Assembly: GCF_963576675.1 (NCBI RefSeq)
Contig: NC_088916.1
Span: 83,345,501-83,409,500 of the forward strand
Length of the DNA stretch: 64,000 nucleotides
Direction: 5' to 3'
Origin: Euphorbia lathyris
Taxonomy: Eukaryota > Streptophyta > Magnoliopsida > Malpighiales > Euphorbiaceae
Each line of letters opens with the position of its first letter. The stretch's first letter is position 1. Shown here piece by piece: positions 1 to 11,690 of the stretch. Under the pieces are notes generated by a model. It made no database searches. It was given only the letters and a program-made list of their open reading frames with translations, and was not told the DNA's origin. The translations under genes were made by a program, and so were the position numbers.

Positions 1-2403
1 TTAAATTTTTTATCACTAAAAAAGGAGGAAGTGACACCTCAGTTCCATCGTTACTGTTTTATATTATATATAGATGTGTAGAGAATTAGAGAGATTTTAG
101 GGATTAATTTAAATTCTGTAGAACTCTTAGATATAATACAGATAAAATAATCTTTTTATAGATAAATATATATAATAAAATTAAAATTAATATATTAAAT
201 TTTTTATCACTAAAAAAGGAGGAAGTGACACCTCAGTTCCATCGTTACTGTTTTATATTATATATAGATGTGTAGAGAATTAGAGAGATTTTAGGGATTA
301 ATTTAAATTCTGTAGAACTCTTAGATATAATACAGATAAAATAATCTTTTTATAGATAAATATATATAATAAAATTAAAATTAATATATTAAATTTTTTA
401 TCACTAAAAAAGGAGGAAGTGACACCTCAGTTCCATCGTTACTGTTTTATATTATATATAGATGTGTAGAGAATTAGAGAGATTTTAGGGATTAATTTAA
501 ATTCTGTAGAACTCTTAGATATAATACAGATAAAATAATCTTTTTATAGATAAATATATATAATAAAATTAAAATTAATATATTAAATTTTTTATCACTA
601 AAAAAGGAGGAAGTGACACCTCAGTTCCATCGTTACTGTTTTATATTATATATAGATGTGTAGAGAATTAGAGAGATTTTAGGGATTAGTTTAAATTCTA
701 TAGAACTCTTAGATATAGTACGGATAAAATAATCGTTTTATAGATAAATATGTATAATAAAATTAAAATTAATATATTAAATTTTTTATCACTAAAAAAG
801 GAGGAAGTGACACCTCAGTTCCATCGTTACTGTTTTATATTATATATAGATGTGTAGAGAATTAGAGAGATTTTAGGGATTAATTTAAATTCTGTAGAAC
901 TCTTAGATATAATACAGATAAAATAATCTTTTTATAGATAAATATATATAATAAAATTAAAATTAATATATTAAATTTTTTATCACTAAAAAAGGAGGAA
1001 GTGACACCTCAGTTCCATCGTTACTGTTTTATATTATATATAGATGTGTAGAGAATTAGAGAGATTTTAGGGATTAATTTAAATTCTGTAGAACTCTTAG
1101 ATATAATACAGATAAAATAATCTTTTTATAGATAAATATATATAATAAAATTAAAATTAATATATTAAATTTTTTATCACTAAAAAAGGAGGAAGTGACA
1201 CCTCAGTTCCATCGTTACTGTTTTATATTATATATAGATGTGTAGAGAATTAGAGAGATTTTAGGGATTAATTTAAATTCTGTATAACTCTTAGATATAG
1301 TACGGATAAAATAATCTTTTCATAGATAAATATATATAATAAAATTAAAATTAATATATTAAATTTTTTATCACTAAAAAAGGAGGAAGTGACACCTCAG
1401 TTCCATCGTTACTGTTTTATATTATATATAGATGTGTAGAGAATTAGAGAGATTTTAGGGATTAGTTTAAATTCTATAGAACTCTTAGATATAGTACGGA
1501 TAAAATAATCGTTTTATAGATAAATATGTATAATAAAATTAAAATTAATATATTAAATTTTTTATCACTAAAAAAGGAGGAAGTGACACCTCAGTTCCAT
1601 CGTTACTGTTTTATATTATATATAGATGTGTAGAGAATTAGAGAGATTTTAGGGATTAGTTTAAATTCTATAGAACTCTTAGATATAGTACGGATAAAAT
1701 AATCGTTTTATAGATAAATATGTATAATAAAATTAAAATTAATATATTAAATTTTTTATCACTAAAAAAGGAGGAAGTGACACCTCAGTTCCATCGTTAC
1801 TGTTTTATATTATATATAGATGTGTAGAGAATTAGAGAGATTTTAGGGATTAATTTAAATTCTGTAGAACTCTTAGATATAATACAGATAAAATAATCTT
1901 TTTATAGATAAATATATATAATAAAATTAAAATTAATATATTAAATTTTTTATCACTAAAAAAGGAGGAAGTGACACCTCAGTTCCATCGTTACTATATT
2001 ATATTATATATAGATGTGTAGAGAATTAGAGAGATTTTAGGGATTAATTTAAATTCTGTAGAACTCTTAGATATAATACAGATAAAATAATCTTTTTATA
2101 GATAAATATATATAATAAAATTAAAATTAATATATTAAATTTTTTATCACTAAAAAAGGAGGAAGTGACACCTCAGTTCCATCGTTACTGTTTTATATTA
2201 TATATAGATGTGTAGAGAATTAGAGAGATTTTAGGGATTAATTTAAATTCTTTAGAACTCTTAGATATAGTACGGATAAAATAATCTTTTTATAGATAAA
2301 TATATATAATAAAATTAAAATTAATATATTAAATTTTTTATCACTAAAAAAGGAGGAAGTGACACCTCAGTTCCATCGTTACTGTTTTATATTATATATA
2401 GAT
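1..2403. repeat. 194-bp tandem satellite array, 12.4 monomers
   Basis: Monomers begin at 1, 195, 389, 583 and every 194 bp up to 2329. The last is cut at 2403, where the sequence switches abruptly to a copia fragment. Monomers are nearly identical and AT-rich, with one less AT-rich block (gaggaagtgacacctcag). At least two subtypes exist. Most monomers are type A. Monomers 4, 8 and 9 share a set of linked variants (agggattagtt, ctatagaac, tagtacgg, atcgttttat, atatgtata). Monomers 7 and 12 are mixed. No open frame is conserved. The array reaches the window edge, so its full size is unknown. The monomer length is near the 160-200 bp typical of plant centromeric or subtelomeric satellites, but location cannot be inferred here. 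Confidence 0.97.
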
Positions 2404-2580
2404 ACTGTCGGAATCTTGCTAACAGACTTCTCAACCAACTTGCTTCTTCACTAGTTGTGGCTAGTGCAATAAGTTCGCATTTCATACTTGATTGAGCTAG
2501 AATAGTCTGTTTTGGACTTCCATGAGTAGTATAAAAATAAACATTATGGTTTAGGTCATTTTCTGACATATACTATATGG
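2404..2580 (-). pseudogene. Ty1/copia RNase H fragment
   Basis: Minus-strand translation gives the C-terminal part of a copia RNase H domain, recognisable by KQTILAQSS, ELIALA and EEASWLRSLLA. These correspond to the family pattern KQ..(I/V)A.SS.E.E(F/Y)IAL followed by E..WLR..L. No start codon or complete domain is present. It begins exactly where the satellite array ends and belongs with the copia reverse transcriptase remnant at 3411-3905, on the same strand. The two parts are separated by an inverted-repeat insertion and unrelated DNA. Non-functional. Confidence 0.75.
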
Positions 2581-2741
2581 TTTAAAAGTTGGCAAACACA
2601 GTCCAAATTGATTAATGATGTTAAAAAAAGTCAAAAGTTAAAGGGAAAATAGTTAATTTAGTCTCTATATTTATATATTTTATAAATTAACCCTTTATTA
2701 TCTAATTATTACAAACAAACCCCAAAATAAAAAATAAAAAA

Positions 2742-3410
2742 ATCAAATACGCATCTTCTCTGTAACTCTCTAATCTTTTTTTTTCTCTTTTCTCTCTCTT
2801 CTCTCTTCTCTCTGTTAATTTCTCTCTAAAATCAAGTAATTGCAATCATACTATAATCAAGTAAAGATTATTTTGAGAAGAATGATAGAGTAATTTAGAA
2901 AGTTGATAGATGTGCAAAAGAAAAATATAGCTAAGATTAGTGAAAACTTCTATTCTCCAAATGTAGTACCTCAGGCTCACACTATTGATTAAAAGAATTA
3001 AAGCAAACAAAGAGTGAAGAAAAAAAAGCATGAGAGGGAGAGATAGAGAGAGTACAACTATACATGCACCAAAATTAGAGAAAATATTTATTTTGACTTT
3101 TATGATTTAGAAAGAATAAGACTTTCTGAAGGAAAATTCCTACAATCTCATCTTCCGATAAATGGTTCACCTGTTGCAGAATGAGGTCTCACAATAATCC
3201 ATTCGAAAGAAAGTGATATCTAAATCACGGTTTTTCTTTTTGTAACCTTGTAAATTACTTTATCATTCTTCTCATAATAATCTTTATTTAACTATAGTAT
3301 GATTGCAATTATTTGATTTTAGCGAGAAATTAATAAAGAGCAGAGAGAAGATAGAGAAAGAAGAAGAAAAAGAAGAGATTGAAGAGATATGGAGAAGATG
3401 TGTATTTGAT
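2742..3410. mobile_element. DNA element with ~155-bp terminal inverted repeats
   Basis: The sequence from 2742 to about 2895 pairs, as reverse complement, with about 3252 to 3410. Shared blocks include atcaaatac.catcttctc at the tip, ctaaaatcaa.taattgcaatcatactat in the middle and gagaagaatgata.agt at the inner end. Identity is roughly 80-85% by eye. The 350-bp interior shows no coding sequence. Long inverted repeats without a transposase fit a non-autonomous Mutator-like or fold-back element. It sits inside the copia remnant: copia coding sequence resumes right after 3410. No clean target-site duplication could be read. Confidence 0.6.
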
Positions 3411-3905
3411 AATGTAATCCAAGTTTCATGGTTCTTTTCAGGTATCCCATGACCCTTTCTATAACATTCCAACGCTCAACGCTAGGTCTACTAGTAAATC
3501 TTCATAATAATCCAACATAAGTAATGTCGGGTCTAGTACAATCAGTGGTATAGTGGAGACTGCCAATTAAAATACCATACTCTGATTGTCTTACGCTCTC
3601 TCCAATGTACTTAAATTTTTTTATACAAAGACCATAAGGTGTGCATGCAGGATTACGTTCAAAGTAATTATATTCCTTTAGAATCTTCTCAATGTAGTGA
3701 GATTGATCTAACCAAATTTCATTTTAAGACCTAGTTATCTTGGTGTCAAGAATGAAATTTGTTTCTCCTAAACCTTAAAGTTTTCACAAAGCATAGACTT
3801 CACATAATTTCCAACATGAACATTAGATCCAAAAATAAGCAAGTCATCAATATATAAGCATATAATGGTGCAAACACTATTTTCATATTTGTAGCAAGTA
3901 TTGTA
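3411..3905 (-). pseudogene. Ty1/copia reverse transcriptase fragment
   Basis: Minus-strand translation shows the copia RT active-site box YIDDLLIFGSN near 3850. Further downstream come the signatures TRPDITYVG, RFTSRPS and GYLKRTMKLGLHY, which lead into RNase H in intact elements. Stop codons and frame changes interrupt it, so it is a decayed remnant. It reads in the same direction as the RNase H piece at 2404-2580 and was presumably continuous with it before the 2742-3410 insertion. Confidence 0.8.
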
Positions 3906-4300
3906 ACCTATAAATATGGTTTAGATTTATTTTGCACATCATAAAAAAAGCTTAATAAAAAAAATCAGATTGTGCAATATTATCTTTCAAAAGTCATTAT
4001 TAATCTTTGCACAATATTATTTATGTGATTAATTAATTATATCTGTTAAATTGTCGCAATACCTCCAACATGATTCTTTTACTGTTCATAATTAGATGCA
4101 TTTTTTCTTGATGAATGTAACAATAAATATAAAATTTGTTAATACAAAATAGCACCAATATAGACTTAACGTTTACAAAATAATTAAATTAATCATATTA
4201 TATTCTTTCCCTATTAACTTTATATGTTATCATTTTTTTTAGTTCTATATTTTTATTTATTATAATACAATTAATTAGTATTTTTGCCCATTAAGATCTT

Positions 4301-4450
4301 ATATTTGTTTTTCATCAATGATTCCATGACTATTAAATTTCATTGCCCGTGTAATATATGCAAACTAAAATTAATTGAATATCCACAATATTTCGAAATA
4401 TTGTGGATATTCAATTTAGTAGTCATGGAATCATTGATGAAAAACAAATA
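4301..4450. repeat. Long imperfect palindrome (DNA hairpin)
   Basis: The left arm (4301-4397) and right arm (4398-4450) are inverted copies meeting at the central palindrome atatccacaatatttcgaaa and its mirror. The outer blocks, tttgtttttcatcaatgatt and ccatgact, recur as exact reverse complements. The left arm carries an extra segment of roughly 37 bp (around 4340-4377) absent from the right arm. Apart from that bulge and one or two mismatches the arms pair almost perfectly. No coding potential is credible; short frames crossing it are by-products of the palindrome. Confidence 0.9.
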
Positions 4451-4455
4451 TTTAA

Positions 4456-5450
4456 GCTTTTGCTTGTCCTCAAGCAAATTAAATCCGAAAACAAAGCTAG
4501 AAGACCAAGCACTCAAATAAATCAACAATGAGACATGATTCATTTCAAGTAACAATGTAGAAGATCATAATTTTGAGCCGTTTGAAACATGATAAACACC
4601 TTGAGTAACTAAACGATTTTTGAATTTATACTTTTGGCCATTAGTGAGACATTTTTCAAATAGTTGATACTTAATGAACTCGTTAAATACCTCACATAGG
4701 ATTCACTCTTTATGCTCAAGTGTTCCAGGTAACTCTCAATTTTCCAACACAAGTGATAACTATCGTGGGCTTGCACGGTCATCCAACCTCTACCACTATG
4801 CCTCCTTACTAGGATTTGATCAAAAGGACTTAATTGGATTGTAATGAAGGGTTAAGGTTTGGTGTGATTATGATGGAAATGAGGTTTAAGAATCTTATTG
4901 AGTTTCTAAAATGTTATTTCTTTTCTTTTCTTCCCCTTTTTTCTTAAAAATTTTGAATAAGCTTTTTTTTTGGAATGGGAGAATTGTATTCCTAGGGGGG
5001 TAATGTGTGTGAGCCAAAGAATGTATATATGTTTTTGCTTTAATTCTCTCTTTTTAGACAAATATTTATCTATTAGAAACTCATAGATTCTGGGATTTTT
5101 TGATAGAAAGTGATGGAATAGGGTTATATTGTGGTGGCAAAAGAAGGGCAAGGCTCAAAATGGGGAACAAGGGAAAATGATTTCGGGTAGGCTATTGGTT
5201 TATATGGTGGCGAAATGAAAGAATGCCTTAATCATATCAAATTCCTAGTTCGGTGCGTGGTTTCGGTTAGTATTTAATGCAAGCCCTATAGTTAAAAACA
5301 AGCGTGGATCCCACATCAAAGAAAAATAATCGAGCTATTTAATGTGCTCGTGGCTCAAAGTATCTCTCCATGGGTGCGTTTGTGTGGTACAAGTTCAAGT
5401 GTTTCAACTATGGGTAAATGTCTAAAAATGAGTATTTATTCAAAAATAGT
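4456..5450 (-). mobile_element. Gypsy-type retroelement 3' tail (fragment)
   Basis: No gene is visible in this stretch. On the minus strand it carries ttgcttgaggacaagcaa (4459-4476), a motif I know from the non-coding tail of Tat/Athila-type plant retroelements just before the 3' LTR. A comparable motif (cttactttaggacaagtaag) lies just before the 3' LTR at 31524. No LTR pair, primer site or coding domain was found, so the assignment rests on this motif and general appearance. Confidence 0.35.
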
Positions 5451-5814
5451 TATTCAAATTTTTATTCATGACCCAACGATTCAATTTTAGAATTTTAGAA
5501 TTGTCAAATAGGTTTATCCTATCACAAGTTAATGCTATTAAAGAGTCTTTTGGTCTTTAAAAAATTTATATTTACAAATCTATAAAACACAGCTCTCAAA
5601 TTGAATTGTAAGAGTGTAAAATAGGCTTAAGTTCAATTTAGTTCATAACTGTTAAATTATTAAACAAAATTGAAATGTCCATATGGTTTATGGTTCCAAT
5701 TTATAAGGCTTTGTAAGAGATCAAAAGGTTGCAAAATTTAGTATAGGGAGACTCATGGTTGAAAAAAAGCGAAACATGATTATGTATTTTGAATTCTACA
5801 TGTTAAACTACATC

Positions 5815-6110
5815 CCTCTGTACTTTCCCAGGCTATCCGATAGGTCCCTAAACTTTGTAGATTTCTTATTAGCCTTCTGAAGTTTTTTACAATGACTTAT
5901 TTAACCCATAAATTAGCTTAAAGTGACTATTGTCCACCTGGAGTGGTTATAATTATCAATTAGCTTTATAAACTTGCTTAAAATGATATACATTTTAACT
6001 TATCCAAACCTCATGCTTCTGCCACCCGAACTTAAGAAGCAAATGAGCATTTCAAACATATTGAGACAACTCCGAAATTCAGGAGGCTAATCGGATAATC
6101 GAAACAAATA
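5815..6110. mobile_element. MITE-like element with weak inverted ends
   Basis: The left side (ccgataggtccctaaactt, then attagccttctgaagtt) is mirrored at the right by aaattcaggaggctaatcgg. Phrases of the type 'ccctaaactt' and 'cctctgtacttt' are characteristic of abundant non-autonomous plant DNA elements, similar in style to 15945-16645. The interior is AT-rich and non-coding. Boundaries are approximate. Confidence 0.35.
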
Positions 6111-6272
6111 CAAAGAGCCCCTTAGCAGTAAAAAAATCTCTATTTGTGACTACTAAGGATGTTCCCCTTATCACCAAAAAAATCCTCAAGTACGACTACA
6201 AAAAACCAAGTAAGTTTACACGTAATAACACAGACTTCTTTTAAAGAATGTTTGGTTTAAATTTCCAGAGAA

Positions 6273-7517
6273 TGAGAATCCAAATAAATGACTAGTTCTT
6301 AATTTTGTGTGGTTCAATATAAAATCAGAATGTTATTCCCTTTGAAGTGGTTTAGTTCTTTAATGATTGGAAGAGAATTAATACAATATTTGTTAAAAAT
6401 AATTTATCAAATAATAATAATAACTTCAATTAAAAATAATATCTTGGTTTTATTACGCATATCCAAATTCCAAAGCCTTTTGGAACATTTGCTCATATCA
6501 CAGTAGTATTTTGCGGCATCTTTCAATGCATATTTGTATCCATAACTTGTACATTTCTGTCTCACATGCTAGCAAACCAATCAAAGCTTGTGGCATATAC
6601 ATTTTATTTTAGAAAAATATTGATATGCTGACAGTTTATGCATGCTAAACCGAGTTTGAATTTTGGCATAAATGAATTGTTACGGGAGGGCTTAATATAT
6701 TGAAAAAAAATCATTAATCAAAGACTTAGTATATCCATTTAAAAAATAGAGACTTAATGTATTTAAAAATAATTAATCAACCGTTTAATTTATAATGACT
6801 TAATGAATAAAAAATAAATTGATCACGACTCAAACATGCAATTTAACCACAGAACTTCGCGGATAACTATAACATGACTTCATTGATTAACTTTTACACA
6901 TTATATAGATGTAAAAAAACAGTTCATAGATATGCATGCTTGTGAAATGATGGACTTCTTGAAGAGGATGTTTTAAAGAGCATATTTTAAAGAATTTTAA
7001 TTCTTCAACTGTTTAGTTTTGATGTAATTTATGCATTGTCTGGTGATTAAAAGAAAGTTAATGTTTACACTTGAGAGAGAAAGCTAAAAAAATAAAAAAT
7101 ACTATTTCATAGTAAATGTGATACTAAAAAATTTTAATTCTTGAAAAAATTCATTTTGAGGTTGTTAATAAATTTTTTAAATCAACCCTTACACAATATA
7201 ATGCAATAAAAGCTAATAATATTAATCAGAAAAATAAAATATGATTAACTACTAATAGGATTCACTTGCAAACACAAATTGAACATCTCATATTTTGACA
7301 TGTCATTTTTATAGAGATAGTAAAATTACACGTGATTTACGAAAACATTACAAAAATCCAATATAATATTATTAATGGGTTAAAATTTGTTAAATAGATT
7401 TAGAATCAAATTTTTGGAAGATGGTGTTAATTTACTTCCTAATACAAAAATAACATTGAAATTTTAAAATTGTCCTTATATATTTTAAAATTTCTATCAC
7501 TAAAAGAGTTTATAATA
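6273..7517. repeat. Segmental direct duplication, copy 1 (~1.24 kb)
   Basis: This segment matches 11691-12934 in the same orientation along its whole length, with about 17-18 differences seen by eye (about 98-99% identity). Homology starts at tgagaatccaaataaatgac and stops sharply after cactaaaagagtttata. It is AT-rich; the 65-codon frame inside each copy has no family resemblance and I do not call it a gene. Copy 2 lies directly upstream of the multi-CLE gene, so copy 1 may be a stray duplicate of that gene's 5' flanking region. Confidence 0.93.
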
Positions 7518-8104
7518 AATGGAGATGCTTTAGTTGTAGTATACCAATTCTGTTTCGAGAACTGTGGTATACATTTATGTCATTTTTAATATTAGGTACA
7601 ATAATTATCTATTATTTATCTAATCAAAAGAACAGGGTTACCAACAAAACTCATATATCACAGTTATGGAAACAGATCGTACCAGTTCTGTTTCCATAGC
7701 TATGGTATAAACATAACTGTATACAAGTTATTTTGGTATCCCTTAGGACTTCAAAACAAGGTTATATAAAAACTTAACAAAGAATGGAGAAAAGGAATAT
7801 ACTAAATAGGCAAAAATGAAACATAGAGAAGTAAGTGCAGATACAATTTCAGTTAATTTAACTAATGCAGTTAGGCTGGCATATTAGAAAGGCCTTACTA
7901 TATTGTCTTTATCTAAGAGACAAAGGCAACATGGCTTTCATGTGCTTCGCTTAATAATTCAAGGTTCATTTTCTACGTTTGAATTTTCTCTTTTCCTTCC
8001 ATTACCAATCAAAATCTCCATATAATAATTCCTGCTTTTCAAACACAGCCTTTTGCATTTGCATATAATAACTATGAAAAGTAAACTCTCACAATTTTTA
8101 TGGA
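7518..8104. other. AT-rich spacer, no gene seen
   Basis: Nothing codes convincingly here. Two related phrases, taccaattctgtttcgagaa and gtaccagttctgtttccata, each followed by a tatggtata-like string, lie about 140 bp apart and may be a small decayed repeat. A weak promoter-like tataataat run precedes the candidate frame at 8105. Confidence 0.5.
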
Positions 8105-8550
8105 ATGAAGGTTCCGTCTATGATGCTTGGTTTAGTTGTGCTTCTAATCAGGTTTCCGTCCATGATTCATAAAACATTCAGTTTACTCGTGTTAAGCTTC
8201 TTAGGCCTACTGATACTCTTGCACTTGGCCATTAGTTACATCTCAAGGTCAGATCAATTTCTCTTCATCCTTCTTCTCACTTCCTGCATATCTTCCCTCT
8301 CTCACTTTCTGATTTTCTCTCTCTCTTCTTGACTGTAGAAGTTATCAAGGTTTTAAGAGCCAAGAAACACGTGAAAGTAAAGAGGCAACAACCAGATTCA
8401 TCAGAGGAACATATAGCTTCAGATTCTGAGAATGGAAGCAAACCTGCCAGTATGTACTCAAATAAAGATAAAGATCACCAGGTATGTATATATGTGTTTC
8501 TCACTCTCTCTATCTCAGAATATTTTTCCAGATTCTTGTATATGTCCTGA
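8105..8550 (+). CDS. Hypothetical short spliced gene, doubtful
   Basis: A 75-codon frame from ATG 8105 encodes a hydrophobic segment (LLVLSFLGLLILLHLAISY), a plausible membrane anchor or uncleaved signal. It overlaps the end of a second frame (8329-8550) that is hydrophilic and acidic/basic (KKHVKVKRQQ, then SSEEHIASDSENGS). A splice from about 8247 (ctcaag/gtcaga) to 8337 (ctgtag/aag) could join them, and another donor follows gatcaccag near 8480, but the reading phases do not agree across the first junction. I recognise no family. It may be a gene fragment carried in the segment between the two duplicated blocks. Confidence 0.22.
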
Positions 8551-8930
8551 AACCTCACCTGTTCTTTGAACAAGTTCCTCTATGTTTTAATATTTCATAC
8601 ATAATCAACAAAAGGACATTGGAAACAGCTATTAGTTAAACTTATTATAATTATTCATTTGGAGTTAAAAACTGAACACTGCTTTCAATCGTCTTGTTTT
8701 AAGACGATATTATAGAGCGATTGATTTGGTTGAACAAAACTGACCGTTGTGATAATGCTAATCGCACGAAACAAAACATGAAAGGCAACAACCAAGGGCC
8801 CAAGCTAACAACTCCATTGTAATGAGGTCCAAGTCTTAGCGGCCGCCATATACAGAGTATCTCTGAGTCTGGGATCTGACTACTGCATCTGATTGTAATA
8901 TCTTAAATAGTCAATGAAGCATACAGTTGA

Positions 8931-9833
8931 CCTCTATCTTTGGAAAGATTGCTCATGAGTTCTTGGACACCATCCTTGCCTAACGTATCCTTCAAGTAGA
9001 TAGAAGCAGCAGCTACTTACTTCCTTAGGTGTAACTTTGCCATCATAATCCCTGCCAACAATGAACATAAATTAATATAAGTTTGCAAATCTAGTTGCAT
9101 GAAGAAAGGGGGTACAAGGGTGTATTAACCCCTGAACTTATAGTCAAACAAAACCCGATGACATAACATGTAAAAATTTGCACATAATAGGCATGGCCGC
9201 TTTGCATCAGTGACCTTTCAATAACAAGATCTGCCAGAAGTTGACTAAAATAATCAAATTCAGTCATAGTTTATATGCATTACTTATCAACCGAGCTCCA
9301 AGATTGTAAACCAGAACCTGATAATTTCAACATTTAGTGCCACTGGAAATAGCTGTTCATGAATCATGACACCAAGAGCAATACACGGAAGCATACATAT
9401 ATGCACATGCTAAAAATTATCAATTTCAAACTGACTCAGCAAATGACAAGGTTACGTTTGAAAGAGAGAATTTTGTAGGTCACAACTTGATGCAAAAGGT
9501 TTCAAATTTCTTAGTTAACTAAATAAAGTTTATATTGACATAATGAAATCGTCACCTGTTTGGCTCACACTAATGCAACAAGATAAAAACAAAAAGTCTA
9601 ACATAGACCAAAACAATCTTGAAAACTCATCACAGTTTATTCTATTAAATTAAGAGAACAGTTAATGAGGATATCATGATTCCAAGAACAAGAATAAAAA
9701 CAGTAATAACCTTGATTATCTCTTCCTGCATGTCAAGGTATCCCAATTTCCTCCTTTCAAAAATAGAATCTTCTGGTGGTAAAGATGTAACACCACCAGT
9801 ATCTACAGACAGTACTTTTGGCTTTGCAATTTG
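8931..9833 (-). pseudogene. LETM1-like mitochondrial protein gene, fragment
   Basis: Two minus-strand exons resemble the C-terminal half of plant LETM1 proteins, inner-mitochondrial-membrane proteins involved in K+/H+ or Ca2+/H+ exchange. Exon 9833-9711 reads DTGGVTSLPPEDSIFERRK then YLDMQEEIIK and ends at a GT donor. Exon 9051-8931 follows an AG acceptor and encodes the EF-hand-like stretch RDYDGKVTPKEV, then AAASIYLKDTLGKDGVQEL and MSNLSKDR. Between KEV and AAAS the four bases agta are duplicated, which breaks the frame. The exons normally lying between these two, the transmembrane and ribosome-binding-like part, and the true C-terminus are absent. It is therefore a captured or degraded fragment, lying between the duplicated blocks and near a CACTA-like end at 11690. 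Confidence 0.72.
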
Positions 9834-10960
9834 AGGGTGAGTCTATATTTAATGTCAACAGTAGAGGTATCCGACACTGATTATATTCAACAAGCTTGTA
9901 CTTTGCCAAGTATTCAACAAGTTCAATGCAAGAAACTTTAAAAAGCAAAATGTGTTCAAAAGGAATCCATAGGAACAATTTCAAAGCTCATATTAGTATC
10001 AGCTTCAGTATTAAGTGCACTCCCATTACATGATCATCTAGGATGATAGCATACCTTATTACGAGAGGCATAAATTTTAACTCTCTTTGCCCTGTTAGCA
10101 AACTTCAATGTATTATGAGTTTCCTCCATACTACTAGATGCAGAAATAACTGCAGATATAAGCCGTATAACAAATTAAGAGAAGGAATCCATATATTAAT
10201 GTCACTGCAAGACATTTGGTCCATCCTCTAGTTAGAAACCAGACGAAAGCAAAAAACAATAAGAAAATAGATACATGAGCAATTCCCATTGGATTTTATA
10301 GAAAACATAATCTATACGATAGTATAGCATCAACACATTCTGCGCATTTCATGTGTTATACATAATTTGGTTATAAAATTCAGAGTATATGCATGGTCAA
10401 CTAATGAAATCAATAAATTTGAAGAATTTTAAATTAATATTTTCTTTTAACTCCTTGAAGTTGTTAACTCTGCTTATTAGCCCAGCCTTAGGGAGGAAAG
10501 CCTGCAATCCTTGCTAAATCCAACTCCCAAAATCTGCTTTTGACACTCTATGCAAAAACATGAACACAATCAAATCAATCACACAAACCTCAGTCCTTGT
10601 AAGGAGTCTCCTAGTATTCCACTTTATACATAACACCATGTAAAAAGCCAAAAACGATTTCAGCACTCATTTTCAATTTTGAAAAACTAAGTCCAATCTG
10701 ACTGCTGAAACCTAAAACACTATTCCACCTCTTCCATGTACTTACAAACTTAGGAAGAGAAAACAATAAGAAAACCCTAAAATTAAAGCAGCTAAGACAA
10801 ATAATGAGCACGAATTAAGAGGGGAAACCTCATTTTTCAACTAATAAACACCAAACAAAGATTAAATCGAATCTAATCAAAATAAAAGTTTAAATGTATC
10901 TAGAATCAATAAGCAAAATAGCTGAAGAATAAGAAAGAAAAAGAAGAGACGTTTAAAGTT
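9834..10960. other. Non-coding stretch, nothing recognised
   Basis: About 1.1 kb without a convincing exon on either strand. A 66-codon minus-strand frame (10611-10811) has no family resemblance. The stretch could be intronic DNA of the fragmentary minus-strand gene(s) on either side. Confidence 0.5.
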
Positions 10961-10964
10961 TTTA

Positions 10965-11300
10965 CAAATTGGATACTGTGATTAGGTTCTCGAGACTCCA
11001 TGTGGATATGTTTTTGCTTGGACTTAACATTCTGTGACTTCCTTCTCTTAACCTGCAATCAATAGAACAGATTCACAGAAAACACAAACATACATGGAGA
11101 ACGATTACAAAAATGGAAGAAAGAAAGAAACCTTAGCAGTGAGACCGAACTGAGGCAGGAGGTGAGCGGCCAAGAGAGGAGAATGACGTTCATAGAGAGC
11201 GGCCAAGAGAGGAAATTGACCTTCATGGAGAGTGGGGAAGAGAGGAGAAAACATCAGTCATTATGTTTGACGGAAGAAGAACAGCAGCCATGGGGTTAGG
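10965..11300 (-). pseudogene. Possible 5' exons of an unknown minus-strand gene
   Basis: On the minus strand a reading frame containing GQFPLLAALYERHSPLLAAH and LLPQFGLTAK runs to a clear donor (gctaag/gtttct, about 11132). It resumes after attgattgcag with the basic stretch VKRRKSQNVKSKQKHIHMES. The intron of about 80 bp has canonical ends and the frame stays open. The exon includes a short internal repeat (tcctctcttggccgctc twice). No complete frame from an ATG is certain and the family is unknown. It may be part of a gene fragment cargo, together with the LETM1-like exons downstream. Confidence 0.3.
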
Positions 11301-11674
11301 GTAATGACCCTTAATTTGGGGGGAACGAAAAGAAAAGAGGGAGAGAACCAAAAGTTTGGGAGGGAAATGAAAATTTATGGGGGGGAAATTTAGGGCATTA
11401 AAAGCAAAAGAAATTAATAAGTGATTAACTTGTTATTACTATAATTAATAAGTATTTAATTTTTTTATTAGAATTTATAGGGGGTTTTAATTTAGATATT
11501 AAAATAGAAAATAAAGGGGTTTTACTTTAGAATGAATTAATAAGGGGTTTTTTTGGTAAAAGTAAATCAAAAAAGGTTTTTGCTTATTATTAAATAATAA
11601 TAGAATTTGTGCTTATTAAAAGTATTTTTTATAAGTGAATTTTAGACCCTTATTAAATTTTTATTACTAATACT

Positions 11675-11690
11675 CCTTTTTCTTGTAGTG
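11675..11690. mobile_element. CACTA-type right terminus
   Basis: The string cctttttcttgtagtg ends at 11690. Its reverse complement starts CACTACAAGAAAAAGG, the canonical terminal inverted repeat of plant CACTA (En/Spm) transposons. The following base begins the duplicated segment (tgagaatcc). About 200 bp to the left is AT-rich with recurrent 'cttattaaa'-type words, as expected of a subterminal region. I found no matching left end within the window, so the element is incomplete or its left end has decayed. Confidence 0.5.

Noticed and set aside
1..2403. CRISPR array
   Set aside because: The repeat unit is one contiguous 194-bp monomer without unique spacers, and the DNA is plant nuclear.
6185..6205. 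gactacaaaaaacc as left end of the CACTA element ending at 11690
   Set aside because: It lacks the obligatory CACTA start and lies outside the first duplicated block, so the geometry does not fit.
6309..6506. Identical short frames at 6309 and 11727 as a gene pair
   Set aside because: They are alike only because the whole 1.24-kb segment is duplicated; the peptide is AT-driven (Ile/Leu/Lys-rich) and matches no family.
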